A stretch of 38,215 nt of DNA, from contig CAIOKP010000126.1 in NCBI GenBank assembly GCA_903858875.1, positions 1-38,215 on the forward strand, read 5' to 3'. The translations under genes were made by a program, and so were the position numbers. Positions 26,519 through 34,701 of the stretch are shown in pieces (the first letter of the stretch is position 1; each line of letters begins with the position of its first letter). This DNA comes from an uncultured Sphingomonadales bacterium. Its GTDB lineage: Bacteria > Pseudomonadota > Alphaproteobacteria > Sphingomonadales > Sphingomonadaceae. The notes beneath the pieces were generated by a model, which was not told where the DNA came from, searched no databases, and saw only the letters and a program-made list of their open reading frames with translations.

Positions 26519-27088
26519 ATGCCGAGCCTGCGAATCGCTCGACTATTCGGGCCACGACAACAGATTGGATTGCGGGCGTTGCTGCGTTGTCAGCGCGGCG
26601 GCCCGGCCATGGAGCTGTCGCTTGTCGCGCCGATGGTGCTCGCGCTGTTGCTGGCAATTTTGCATACCGCGCTGATATTTACCGCCAACCAAGCGTTGGA
26701 AACCGCCGCCGAGGCGGCCGGGCGTCTGGTCATGACCGGTCAGGCGCAACAATCCGGCTGGACTCAGGCGCAATTCCAGGCGCAGGCCTGTGCGGCGCTG
26801 CCCAAATTCATGCCTTGCGCGGGGCGGTTGTACGTCGATGTCGCGCCGGTCAGCAGCGGCAATTTCAGCGACGCTCAAACCGGCGCGGTGGCTTTGACCT
26901 ATGGCGCCAGCGGCGCCGTCAATACCACCTTCAGCTATTCCGTCGGGTCGCGCGGCGACATCGTCGTGGTGCGATTGATGTACCTGTGGCCAACGGTCAA
27001 CGGCCCGTTTGGCCTGTCATTCGTCAATCAGCAGGGCGGCAACCGCATGTTGACCGCTGCGTCCGTGCTCAAGACGGAGTATTTTTGA
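26519..27088 (+). CDS. TadE family pseudopilin-like protein
   Basis: This 189-residue protein has a Gly-initiated hydrophobic N-terminal helix after a basic leader: RGGPAMELSLVAPMVLALLL with Glu at the position expected for TadE-type pseudopilins, then NQALETAAEAAGRLVMTGQ. The rest is a beta-rich extracytoplasmic domain with two cysteines (ACAAL, MPCAG). AAGGAGG lies 9 bases before the ATG. The last base of its stop codon is the first of the next start, so translation is coupled. It would be a minor pilin or secretion-linked component of a Tad-type system, whose core genes are not in this window. Confidence 0.88.
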   Translation: MPSLRIARLFGPRQQIGLRALLRCQRGGPAMELSLVAPMVLALLLAILHTALIFTANQALETAAEAAGRLVMTGQAQQSGWTQAQFQAQACAALPKFMPCAGRLYVDVAPVSSGNFSDAQTGAVALTYGASGAVNTTFSYSVGSRGDIVVVRLMYLWPTVNGPFGLSFVNQQGGNRMLTAASVLKTEYF

Positions 27089-27678
27089 TGCGCGTTCCGT
27101 CGATGCCTTTGCTCGCTAGGTTGCGGGCGAATATTTCCGGCACCACTGTGGTGGAGTTTGCCTTTGCCTTGCCGGTGCTGCTGGCGATGTATCTGGGCGG
27201 CTATGTGTTGGCCGACGAAAGCTCGGCCAGCCGCAAGGTGACGATCACGGCGCGGGCAATCACGGATCTGACCACCCGCTATGGCGCGCTGACCACGACA
27301 CAGCTCAACACGATCATGGCCGCCAGCGCGCAGATCCTGGTGCCGTATAATGGGGCCAATGCCAAACAACGGGTAAGCGAAGTGCTGGTTACCGGTGCCA
27401 CCACCGCGACGGTGGTGTGGAGCCAGGTCCCCACCGGTCAGACCGGGATGACGGCCTTGCCGGCCTGTACCGTCGTCACGCTCAACGCCAATATGGCGGC
27501 GACCGGGTCATACGTCATACTGGGCGAGGTCGGCTATGCCTACACGCCGTTGGTTGGGCTGGGATCGGGCCACAACACCAACTTTTACGACAGGTATTTC
27601 ATGATTCCCCGTCTCGTCAGCGCGATCGCGCCGCCTGACGGTTCGACGCCCACGACCTGTCCCGCTACCTCCAGTTAA
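27088..27678 (+). CDS. TadE/TadF-type pilus assembly protein
   Basis: This 196-residue protein starts with a basic leader, then SGTTVVEFAFALPVLLAMYL, with the Glu and hydrophobic stretch of TadE/TadF proteins, followed by SASRKVTITARAITDLTTRY as in TadF-like members. Two cysteines (PACTVV and TTCPATSS) are in the exported part. The ATG at 27088 overlaps the previous stop codon by one base. It is the middle gene of a three-gene set and probably acts with its neighbours in the envelope. Confidence 0.88.
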   Translation: MRVPSMPLLARLRANISGTTVVEFAFALPVLLAMYLGGYVLADESSASRKVTITARAITDLTTRYGALTTTQLNTIMAASAQILVPYNGANAKQRVSEVLVTGATTATVVWSQVPTGQTGMTALPACTVVTLNANMAATGSYVILGEVGYAYTPLVGLGSGHNTNFYDRYFMIPRLVSAIAPPDGSTPTTCPATSS

Positions 27679-27691
27679 CCATAGGTTCGCC

Positions 27692-29323
27692 ATGCACCAG
27701 TCACTTCTTTCGCGCCTCGTAGGCCAGCTTCGCTCGCTGGGCCGCCGCCTTTGCGTCGAGCGCGGCGGCAACGTGATCATTATCGTGGCCGGCGCAATGA
27801 TCCCGATGACCTTTGCGGTGGGGTTTGGCATCGATTACGCCCGCGCGATGAAGCTGCAATCGCAGATGGGCGCGGCTGCCGATGCGGCCGCGGTGGCCGC
27901 GGTGACCGCGATGAGCATGCAGGACAATTCCACCGCCGGACAGACCAAGGCGCAAACCGCCGCCATCAATATGTTCACCGGACAAGTCGCGAATTTGAAA
28001 GGGGTGATGTTCAACAAAACCAATGATCTGATCGTCACGATTTCGACCACCGGCGCGCTCAACAACGGGCGCCGGGTGATGGTGCAATGGCGGGCGCAAT
28101 CGACCAATATCTTTGCCGGTCTGCTGGGGGCGCCGTCGCTACCGATTTCGGGCACGGTGTCGTCGCAGGCGATCAAGGCGCCTTATATCAATTTCTATCT
28201 GGTGATGGATACCAGCCCGTCGATGCTGTTGCCGACCACGAGCACCGGCCTGTCGTCGATCCGTACCGCGACCTCGACCACGTCGCTCACTTCGGGCTGC
28301 GACTTTGCCTGTCATGAACAGAACCCGCATTCGGACGCGGTTTACATCCGCGATTCAAGCCAGCGCGACATCTATCTGTCGGCAAATTATTACACATCGG
28401 GCCAACCCGGTTTTCAGACCTATTATCTGGTCAATGCATCGACCAACAAAGTGTATAATAGCGCAGGAACGCTGCTCAGCGGGTACACGTATAGCAATGG
28501 TACCGTCTCCTACACCTCGGCACGGACGACGACTTCGGTACCTGGCTATTTTGCCGATGGGTATTGGTTGACCCATAATTATGGATCGGTTGTCTCGGGT
28601 TCGTCCAGCATCGAGGTGCGGATCGACGCCGAACGTGTCGCCGCCCAACAATTGATCCCCTATGCGGCCAATCAGGCCAGCGCCAATGGCGTGACATATA
28701 ATTTGCAAATGTACGCCTTCAACTGGAGCCATCCCGGCTCCACCAACAACCCTGTGACCGCCCTGACCAGCACGATGGCCGATGTCGGAACGCTATCGGC
28801 CTCGTCGGTGCCGGACCTTTACGCGTCGCAGGATTATTGGGCCAATAACGGTTGCCCGACGTCATCCAATTGCATCAACGACGCCGCGACCGAATTCAAC
28901 AATATGTTCACGACCATGAACAACATCATGCCAACGCCAGGCGATGGCACAACATCGTCCAGCCCGCAGGAGGTGATGTTCCTGATCACTGACGGGATGA
29001 GCGATGAGGTGGTCAATGGCAGCCGTTGGAACCGTGAGCTGAATTTGACGGACCTGGCCAAATGCACAACGATCAAGAGCCGCGGCATTCGGATCGCGGT
29101 GTTATATACCCAATATCTGCCCGATGCCTTGACCGGGGATAGCTGGTCGCAGTCGAATGTTGCGCCGTATCTTGGTAATGTCGCGCCCGCGCTTCAGGCC
29201 TGCGCCTCGTCCGGATCGGACGGCACGGCACTGTTTTATCAGGTAACGACCGACCAGAATATTTCAGATGCCCTCGTCACGCTCTTTGCGCTGACGGTGC
29301 AACAGGCGCACCTGATTCAGTAA
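27692..29323 (+). CDS. TadG-like protein with von Willebrand A domain
   Basis: This 543-residue protein has a TadG-type N-terminus: GGNVIIIVAGAMIPMTFAVG followed by GIDYARAMKLQSQMGAAADAA. After a linker, FYLVMDTSPSM (Asp173-x-Ser-x-Ser) starts a von Willebrand A domain with a metal-ion site, continuing to VMFLITDGMSDE (late Asp). A long insertion (about 185-330) holds GCDFACHEQN with Cys203, Cys207 and His208, and many Tyr, Ser and Thr residues. One membrane helix should anchor it with the domain outside the cytoplasm. It lies 13 bases after the TadF-like gene and ends at a hairpin. A role in adhesion or pilus assembly is expected from the family, not shown. Confidence 0.9.
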   Translation: MHQSLLSRLVGQLRSLGRRLCVERGGNVIIIVAGAMIPMTFAVGFGIDYARAMKLQSQMGAAADAAAVAAVTAMSMQDNSTAGQTKAQTAAINMFTGQVANLKGVMFNKTNDLIVTISTTGALNNGRRVMVQWRAQSTNIFAGLLGAPSLPISGTVSSQAIKAPYINFYLVMDTSPSMLLPTTSTGLSSIRTATSTTSLTSGCDFACHEQNPHSDAVYIRDSSQRDIYLSANYYTSGQPGFQTYYLVNASTNKVYNSAGTLLSGYTYSNGTVSYTSARTTTSVPGYFADGYWLTHNYGSVVSGSSSIEVRIDAERVAAQQLIPYAANQASANGVTYNLQMYAFNWSHPGSTNNPVTALTSTMADVGTLSASSVPDLYASQDYWANNGCPTSSNCINDAATEFNNMFTTMNNIMPTPGDGTTSSSPQEVMFLITDGMSDEVVNGSRWNRELNLTDLAKCTTIKSRGIRIAVLYTQYLPDALTGDSWSQSNVAPYLGNVAPALQACASSGSDGTALFYQVTTDQNISDALVTLFALTVQQAHLIQ

Positions 29324-29332
29324 TCGGATGAC

Positions 29333-29362
29333 CGAAGGGTCGGCCTTGACGCCGGCCCTTCG
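29333..29362 (+). terminator. Hairpin after the TadG-like gene
   Basis: CGAAGGGTCGGC (29333-29344) pairs with GCCGGCCCTTCG (29351-29362), with one G-T wobble and a 6-base loop, 9 bases after the stop codon. No T tract follows, so it may be a weak terminator or an mRNA-stabilising hairpin. Confidence 0.55.
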
Positions 29363-29380
29363 CACACGCACAAAACCCAG

Positions 29381-30382
29381 ATGCAATTTTTGTCCGATAA
29401 TGCCGCCGCGGTCCACCCCGCCGTCTGGTCCGCGATGCAGGCCGCCGATGGCGCACAGGCGCCCTATGACAACGACAGTTTGAGCCAATCGCTCGACGCC
29501 CGGTTTTCCGAAGTGTTCGGGCGGGACTGCACCACGATCTGGGTTGCCAGCGGGACGGCGGCCAATTGTCTGGCGCTGGCCAGCATGGTGCCGCCGCATG
29601 GCGCGGTCATCTGTCACCGCGACGCGCATATCGAACAGGATGAATGCGGCGCGCCGGGCTTTTTCACCCATGGCGCCAAACTGATGCTGGCCGAGGGCGT
29701 GGATGCCAAGCTGACGCCGGCGGCGATGGAGGCGTGTATCGCGCCGATCCGCCGCGATGTGCACCGCGTGTGGCCGCACGCTGTATCGATCACGCAGGCG
29801 AGCGAGGCGGGCTGTGTCTATCGCCCGGCGGAGGTGGCCGCGATTGGCGCCTGTGCTCAAGGTCACGGGTTGAAATTGCACATGGATGGCGCGCGGTTTG
29901 CCAATGCGGTGGCGCATTTGGGTTGTACGCCGGCGGCGGCCAGTTGCGATGGCGGCGTTGATGTCCTGTCTTTCGGCTGCGTCAAAAATGGCGGGATGAG
30001 CGCCGAGGCGCTGGTGTTCTTCGACCCTGCCTTGGCCGAGGATGTGAAATATCGCCGCAAGCGGGCCGGGCATCTGCAATCCAAGGGCCGGTTTTTGGCG
30101 GCGCAGATCCACGCTCTGTTGGCGGGCGACCTTTGGCTGGCCAATGCGCGGGCGGCCAATGCGGCGGCGGCGGAGATCGCCGCTGCGGTGCCGCACCGCC
30201 TGTTGCATCCCGTTGAGGCGAACGAGGTATTCGTCACCCTGTCGCCCGCCGAAAAGGCGGGTTTGCGGGCGCAAGGTTTCGGCTTTTACGATTGGGGTGA
30301 GACAGGCGCTCGGTTCGTCGCTGCATGGAACTGCGCGCCTGCCGATGTCGCCGCCCTCGCGCGCGCCTTGGCGGCGGTATGA
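29381..30382 (+). CDS. Threonine-aldolase-type PLP enzyme (beta-eliminating lyase family)
   Basis: This 333-residue fold-type I PLP enzyme resembles low-specificity L-threonine aldolase, which splits L-threonine into glycine and acetaldehyde. MQFLSDNAAAVHPAVWSAM and YDNDSLSQSLDARFSEVFG start the protein; SGTAANCLAL, CHRDAHIEQDECGAP, LHMDGARFANA (Asp169, cofactor contact) and SFGCVKNGGM (Lys202, Schiff base) follow. The late RFVAAWNC segment fits the carboxylate-binding Arg. The TGA stop overlaps the ATG of the DMT transporter gene, so the two are coupled. Related enzymes with other substrates cannot be excluded. Confidence 0.88.
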   Translation: MQFLSDNAAAVHPAVWSAMQAADGAQAPYDNDSLSQSLDARFSEVFGRDCTTIWVASGTAANCLALASMVPPHGAVICHRDAHIEQDECGAPGFFTHGAKLMLAEGVDAKLTPAAMEACIAPIRRDVHRVWPHAVSITQASEAGCVYRPAEVAAIGACAQGHGLKLHMDGARFANAVAHLGCTPAAASCDGGVDVLSFGCVKNGGMSAEALVFFDPALAEDVKYRRKRAGHLQSKGRFLAAQIHALLAGDLWLANARAANAAAAEIAAAVPHRLLHPVEANEVFVTLSPAEKAGLRAQGFGFYDWGETGARFVAAWNCAPADVAALARALAAV

Positions 30383-31296
30383 CCGCGCCAAGTTCCACCG
30401 CGCGCAATATTGCCGCGTTTATCACGGTCAGCCTGATCTGGGGCTCGACATGGCTGGTGATCAAGGATCAGATTTCCGCCATCCCGCCGGGATGGACCGT
30501 CACATGGCGGTTTACCGGGGCGGCGGTGGGCATGTGCCTGCTGACGCTGGTGCGCGGTGAATCCTTGCGGATGCCGCGCGAGGGGTTGCGGTTGGCCGCG
30601 GTCATCGGCTTGCTGCAATTCTGCGGCAATTTCCAACTGGTCTATCGCGCCGAACATTATGTCGCCTCGGGCCTGGTGGCGGTGCTTTACGCACTATTGA
30701 TGGTGCCCAATGCGCTGTTGGCGCGGGTGATGCTGGGGACGCGGCTACAGGCGCGGTTTCTGATCGGGTCGGGCGTGGCGATGGGCGGCATCGCGCTGTT
30801 GATGATGCATGAATATCGCGGTGGGCAGGGGGATGTGGTCACGGGCGTGCTGTTCACGCTGGGCGGCATTTTGTGCGCGTCGGCGTCCAATGTGTTGCAG
30901 GCGACCGAGACCGGGCGACGTCAGGCGGTCGTGCCGCTGATCACCTGGGCGATGATTTTTGGCGCGGTGATCGATGCGGGTCTTGCCTATGGCATGTATG
31001 GCGCGCCGGTCCTCGATCCGTATCCGCGTTATTGGGCGGGGGTGGCCTATCTGGCAATTGCCGGGTCGGTGATCACCTTCCCGGTCTATTTTGCGCTGAT
31101 CCGGGCGATCGGACCGGGGCGGGCGGCCTATTCCAACGTGGTGGTGCCGGTGGTGGCGATGGCCCTGTCGACGCTGTTCGAGGGCTATCGCTGGACCGGC
31201 TTGGCGGTGGCGGGATCGGTCGTGGTGATGGCCGGGCTGCTCATCGCGCTATCGGGTCGGGCCAGCGTCGCCAAACCCGCGCGGAACGACGGATAG
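30379..31296 (+). CDS. DMT superfamily transporter (EamA domains)
   Basis: This 305-residue membrane protein has about ten hydrophobic helices arranged as two EamA repeats: SLIWGSTWLVIKDQ at the start and LLQFCGNFQLVYRAEHYVAS in the first, then TGVLFTLGGILCASASNVLQ (split over segments) and AYSNVVVPVVAMALSTLFEG in the second. Such carriers export or import metabolites, often amino acids or nucleotides. The ATG at 30379 overlaps the stop of the threonine-aldolase-type gene. The last 112 bases overlap the convergent SDR gene in antisense. Confidence 0.9.
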   Translation: MTAPSSTARNIAAFITVSLIWGSTWLVIKDQISAIPPGWTVTWRFTGAAVGMCLLTLVRGESLRMPREGLRLAAVIGLLQFCGNFQLVYRAEHYVASGLVAVLYALLMVPNALLARVMLGTRLQARFLIGSGVAMGGIALLMMHEYRGGQGDVVTGVLFTLGGILCASASNVLQATETGRRQAVVPLITWAMIFGAVIDAGLAYGMYGAPVLDPYPRYWAGVAYLAIAGSVITFPVYFALIRAIGPGRAAYSNVVVPVVAMALSTLFEGYRWTGLAVAGSVVVMAGLLIALSGRASVAKPARNDG

Positions 31297-32033
31297 GCGG
31301 GGCGCCAGCCCAGCACCCGCTTGGCCTTGCCATTGGCGATGCGGCGGTTTTCGGCATAAAAAGCGCGGGCCGCGGGCGATAATCCTGCCGCCTCCAGCGT
31401 CAGCAAGGGCGGCGGCGCCACGCCCAACAGGCGGCAAGCGGCCTCGATCACGGCATTTTGCGAACAGGGTTCGTCATCGGCCAGATTATACGCCCCGGGC
31501 GGCGCGCGCGTTAGCAAGGCGGCGATCACGCCGCTGGCGATATCGTCGACATGGACCCGGCTGAACACCTGATCGGGTAGGGCGATGCGATGCGCCGCGC
31601 CGACGCGCACCCGGTCGAGCGCGCTGCGCCCGGGGCCATAGATGCCCGGCAGGCGGAACACGACTGCCCCGCGCGCGACCCATGCGGTATCGGCCTCGGC
31701 ACGGGCGGTGCGGCGGCCTCGGCCGATAGGCGCGGTTTCATCCACCCATGCGCCAGCCGTGTCGCCATAGACGCCCGTGGACGACAAATATCCCAGCCAT
31801 CGCCCGCCCAATGCATCGCCATAGCGCGCCAGCACCGGATCGACGCCGTCTGCCGGCGGCACGCTGGACAGCACGGCATCGGCGCTGGCCAGGGCCGCGC
31901 GCACCGCCGCGTCATCGTCGAACGCCAGCGTGCCAGCGCGCCCCGTCGCCATCACATCCCAGCCGCGCGCCCGCAATCCGGCCGCGATCACTTGGGCGCA
32001 ATAGCCAAGGCCAAAGATCAGGATCCTGCTCAT
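31185..32033 (-). CDS. SDR family protein, YeeZ-like
   Basis: This 282-residue atypical SDR protein begins MSRILIFGLGYCAQVIAAGL (nucleotide-binding GLGYCA) and has YLSSTGVYGD, VFRLPGIYGPGRS and FSRVHVDDIASGVIAAL, as in E. coli YeeZ and related NAD(P)-binding proteins. The usual Tyr-x3-Lys pair is not seen, which is normal for this subgroup. The conserved part ends near YPSFRAGLATLA; about 20 extra Ser/Thr/Pro residues follow because the frame has no stop until it is well inside the antisense of the DMT transporter gene. It is divergent from pepN with 61 bases between starts. Confidence 0.85.
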   Translation of the reverse strand: MSRILIFGLGYCAQVIAAGLRARGWDVMATGRAGTLAFDDDAAVRAALASADAVLSSVPPADGVDPVLARYGDALGGRWLGYLSSTGVYGDTAGAWVDETAPIGRGRRTARAEADTAWVARGAVVFRLPGIYGPGRSALDRVRVGAAHRIALPDQVFSRVHVDDIASGVIAALLTRAPPGAYNLADDEPCSQNAVIEAACRLLGVAPPPLLTLEAAGLSPAARAFYAENRRIANGKAKRVLGWRPAYPSFRAGLATLARPDSAMSSPAITTTDPATAKPVQR

Positions 32034-32050
32034 AGCACCATTCCTTAGCC

Positions 32051-32079
32051 GCGAAGGGTGGCTTTCGAAACCACTTCGC
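32051..32079. repeat. Imperfect inverted repeat between the yeeZ-like gene and pepN
   Basis: GCGAA with TTCGC (outer arms) and GTGG with CCAC (inner arms) flank the palindrome TTTCGAAA. The 29-base element lies in a 61-base divergent gap, just before the AAAAGGCGGG ribosome-binding site of pepN. It could be a shared operator or a leader hairpin. Confidence 0.45.
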
Positions 32080-32094
32080 TTAAAAGGCGGGATC

Positions 32095-34701
32095 ATGGAC
32101 GCCATCACGACAAACGCCGCCCCGCCCGTCATCCGCCGCGAGGACTATCGCCCGCCCGATTGGCTGGTGCCCGAGGTCGATCTCGCCTTTCAATTGGGGC
32201 TGGAGCAGACGCGGGTGCGGGCCACCCTGTCGGTGCGCCGCAATCCAGCGGGCAGAGGCACTCAGACCATCCGGCTCAAGGGCGATGGCCTGACCCCGCG
32301 TGTGGTCGAGGTGGACGAGGTCGTGCGCAATGATTGGCAGATCGACGGCGATGATCTGGTCATCGATCTGGCCGACGATACGCATGAGATCCTGATCGAG
32401 ACGGTGCTCAACCCCATCGCCAACAGCCAGTTGATGGGCCTGTATGCCAGCAACGGCATGTTGTGCACCCAATGCGAGGCCGAAGGGTTCCGCCGCATCA
32501 CCTTCTTTCCCGACCGGCCCGATGTGCTGTCGGTCTATCGCGTGCGGATGGAGGGCGACCAGGTGGCGTTCCCCGTCTTGCTGTCCAACGGTAATTGTGT
32601 CGCGCGGGGTGATGGCGCCGAGGGTACGCATTGGGCCGAATGGCATGATCCCTGGCCAAAGCCGTCGTATTTGTTCGCGCTGGTCGCGGGCGATCTGGTG
32701 GCCAATACCGACCATTTCACCACCAGCGAGGGGCGCATTGTCACGCTCAATATCTGGACCCGGGCCGGGGATGAGGACCGCACCGATCACGCGATGCGCA
32801 GCCTGATCCATTCGATGCAGTGGGATGAACAAGCGTTTGGCCGAGCCTATGACCTCGATCTGTTCAACATCGTCGCCGTGTCCGATTTCAACATGGGCGC
32901 GATGGAGAACAAGGGGCTCAACGTCTTTAACACACGCTATGTGCTGGCCGACCCGGAAACGGCGACGGATGGCGACTATGACGCGGTCGAGGGCGTGATT
33001 GGCCACGAATATTTCCACAATTGGTCGGGTAACCGCGTGACCTGTCGCGACTGGTTTCAACTGTCGTTGAAGGAGGGCTTCACCGTCCTGCGCGATCAAT
33101 TGTTCAGCGCGGATATGGGCAGCGCGCCGGTCAAGCGGATCGAGGATGTGCGGATCTTGCGATCGGCCCAGTTTCCCGAGGATTCCGGGCCATTGGCGCA
33201 TCCGATCCGGCCCGACAGTTTTCAGGAAATCAGCAATTTCTATACAGCGACCATCTATAACAAGGGCGCCGAAGTCATCCGCATGATGCGCACGATCGCT
33301 GGCCCGGAACGGTTCCGTCAAGGCACCGACCTCTATTTCGCCCGCCACGATGGCGAGGCGGCGACGTGTGAGGATTTCATCACGGCGATCGAGGAGGGCG
33401 CCGGGCTGGACCTGACGCAATTCCGCCTGTGGTATGCCCAAGCCGGCACGCCGCAAGTGACTGCCCGGTTCAGCCACGCGGGCGACACAGCGACGCTGCA
33501 CCTGACGCAGGTGGTGCCCGCGACGCCGGGGCAGCCGGACAAGGCGCCGATGCCGATCCCGCTGCGCGTGGCGCTGTTTGATCGCGCCAGCGGCCAGCAC
33601 ACCGGCGAACACTTGGTTGTGCTGACCAAGGCGGCGGACAGTTTCAGCTTCCCGGGCTTTAGCAGCCGCCCGGTGCTGTCGCTCAACCGAGGTTTTTCCG
33701 CGCCGGTGGCGATTGAGGCGGATACGGGGCTGGACGATCTGGTGTTCCTCGCCGCGCATGACGATGATCCTTTCGCGCGGTACGAGGCGATGCAGAGCCT
33801 GATGGTGCAGCATTTGGTCGCCGCCATGTCGGGGGCCTTGTCGGATGCCGATCGCGCCGCTGGGCGGGCGGCGATTGGTGGGGCGATGCGGGCGATCGTG
33901 CTCGATCCGGCGCTCGACGATCTGATGCGCGGCGAATTGCTGATCCTGCCGAGTCACGCTTATCTGTCGGAGCGGCTGACTGTGGTTGATCCCGGCGCGC
34001 TGCATGCCGAGCGCGAGGCGTTGAAGGCGTGGATTGGCGCGACCTTGGCGAGCGAATTGGCCGCCTTGCATGACCGGGCGAGCGCGGTGCCGTTCGGCTT
34101 TGACGCCGCGGCCAAGGGCGCGCGCAAGGTCAAGACGCAGGCGCTGGTCTATCTGGCGGCAGGGCGCCCGACCGAGGCAGCCCACTGCGCCGCCGCGCAA
34201 TATGACGCCGCCACCAACATGACCGACCGGCAGGGCGCATTGATGGTGCTGTGCGGGCTGGATACGCCGTTGCGGGCCGAGAAACTGGCCGATTTCCATG
34301 CGCGGTATCAGGGTAATGCGCTGGTGATCGACAAGTGGTTTTCGTTGCAGGCCGGGTCGTTGCACCCCGATGTGCTGGCGCATATCAAGGCGCTGGCCAG
34401 CCATCCCGACTTTACCGTGAACAATCCCAACCGGGTGCGTTCGTTGTATATGGCCTTGGCGGTCAATCCCGGTGGGTTCCATGCGGCGAGCGGTGAAGGC
34501 TATCGCATGATTGCCGATCTGATCCTCGCGCTCGACCCGATCAATGCGCAGACGGCGGCGCGGTTTGTCCCGCCGCTGGGCCGTTGGCGGCGGATTGAGC
34601 CGGGGCGGTCGGCAATGATGCAGGCCGAGCTGGCGCGCATCGCGGCCTGTGCCACCCTGTCGCGCGATACGTTTGAACAGGTGAGCAAGAGCCTTGGTTG
34701 A
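32095..34701 (+). CDS. pepN: Aminopeptidase N (M1 family)
   Basis: This 868-residue cytoplasmic zinc aminopeptidase removes N-terminal residues from peptides. GAMENKG (268-274) binds the substrate N-terminus, HEYFHNW (His304, His308) and Glu327 in SLKEGFTV bind zinc, with the same 23-residue spacing as E. coli PepN. PGS-like peptide-binding loops and the C-terminal helical PepN domain (NPNRVRSLYMALAVNP; FVPPLGRWRRIEPGRSAMM, kept here in two parts) are present. The length is almost that of E. coli PepN. No signal peptide is seen. The pgeF start overlaps its 3' end. It may complete the breakdown of imported peptides, which is inference. Confidence 0.97.
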   Translation: MDAITTNAAPPVIRREDYRPPDWLVPEVDLAFQLGLEQTRVRATLSVRRNPAGRGTQTIRLKGDGLTPRVVEVDEVVRNDWQIDGDDLVIDLADDTHEILIETVLNPIANSQLMGLYASNGMLCTQCEAEGFRRITFFPDRPDVLSVYRVRMEGDQVAFPVLLSNGNCVARGDGAEGTHWAEWHDPWPKPSYLFALVAGDLVANTDHFTTSEGRIVTLNIWTRAGDEDRTDHAMRSLIHSMQWDEQAFGRAYDLDLFNIVAVSDFNMGAMENKGLNVFNTRYVLADPETATDGDYDAVEGVIGHEYFHNWSGNRVTCRDWFQLSLKEGFTVLRDQLFSADMGSAPVKRIEDVRILRSAQFPEDSGPLAHPIRPDSFQEISNFYTATIYNKGAEVIRMMRTIAGPERFRQGTDLYFARHDGEAATCEDFITAIEEGAGLDLTQFRLWYAQAGTPQVTARFSHAGDTATLHLTQVVPATPGQPDKAPMPIPLRVALFDRASGQHTGEHLVVLTKAADSFSFPGFSSRPVLSLNRGFSAPVAIEADTGLDDLVFLAAHDDDPFARYEAMQSLMVQHLVAAMSGALSDADRAAGRAAIGGAMRAIVLDPALDDLMRGELLILPSHAYLSERLTVVDPGALHAEREALKAWIGATLASELAALHDRASAVPFGFDAAAKGARKVKTQALVYLAAGRPTEAAHCAAAQYDAATNMTDRQGALMVLCGLDTPLRAEKLADFHARYQGNALVIDKWFSLQAGSLHPDVLAHIKALASHPDFTVNNPNRVRSLYMALAVNPGGFHAASGEGYRMIADLILALDPINAQTAARFVPPLGRWRRIEPGRSAMMQAELARIAACATLSRDTFEQVSKSLG

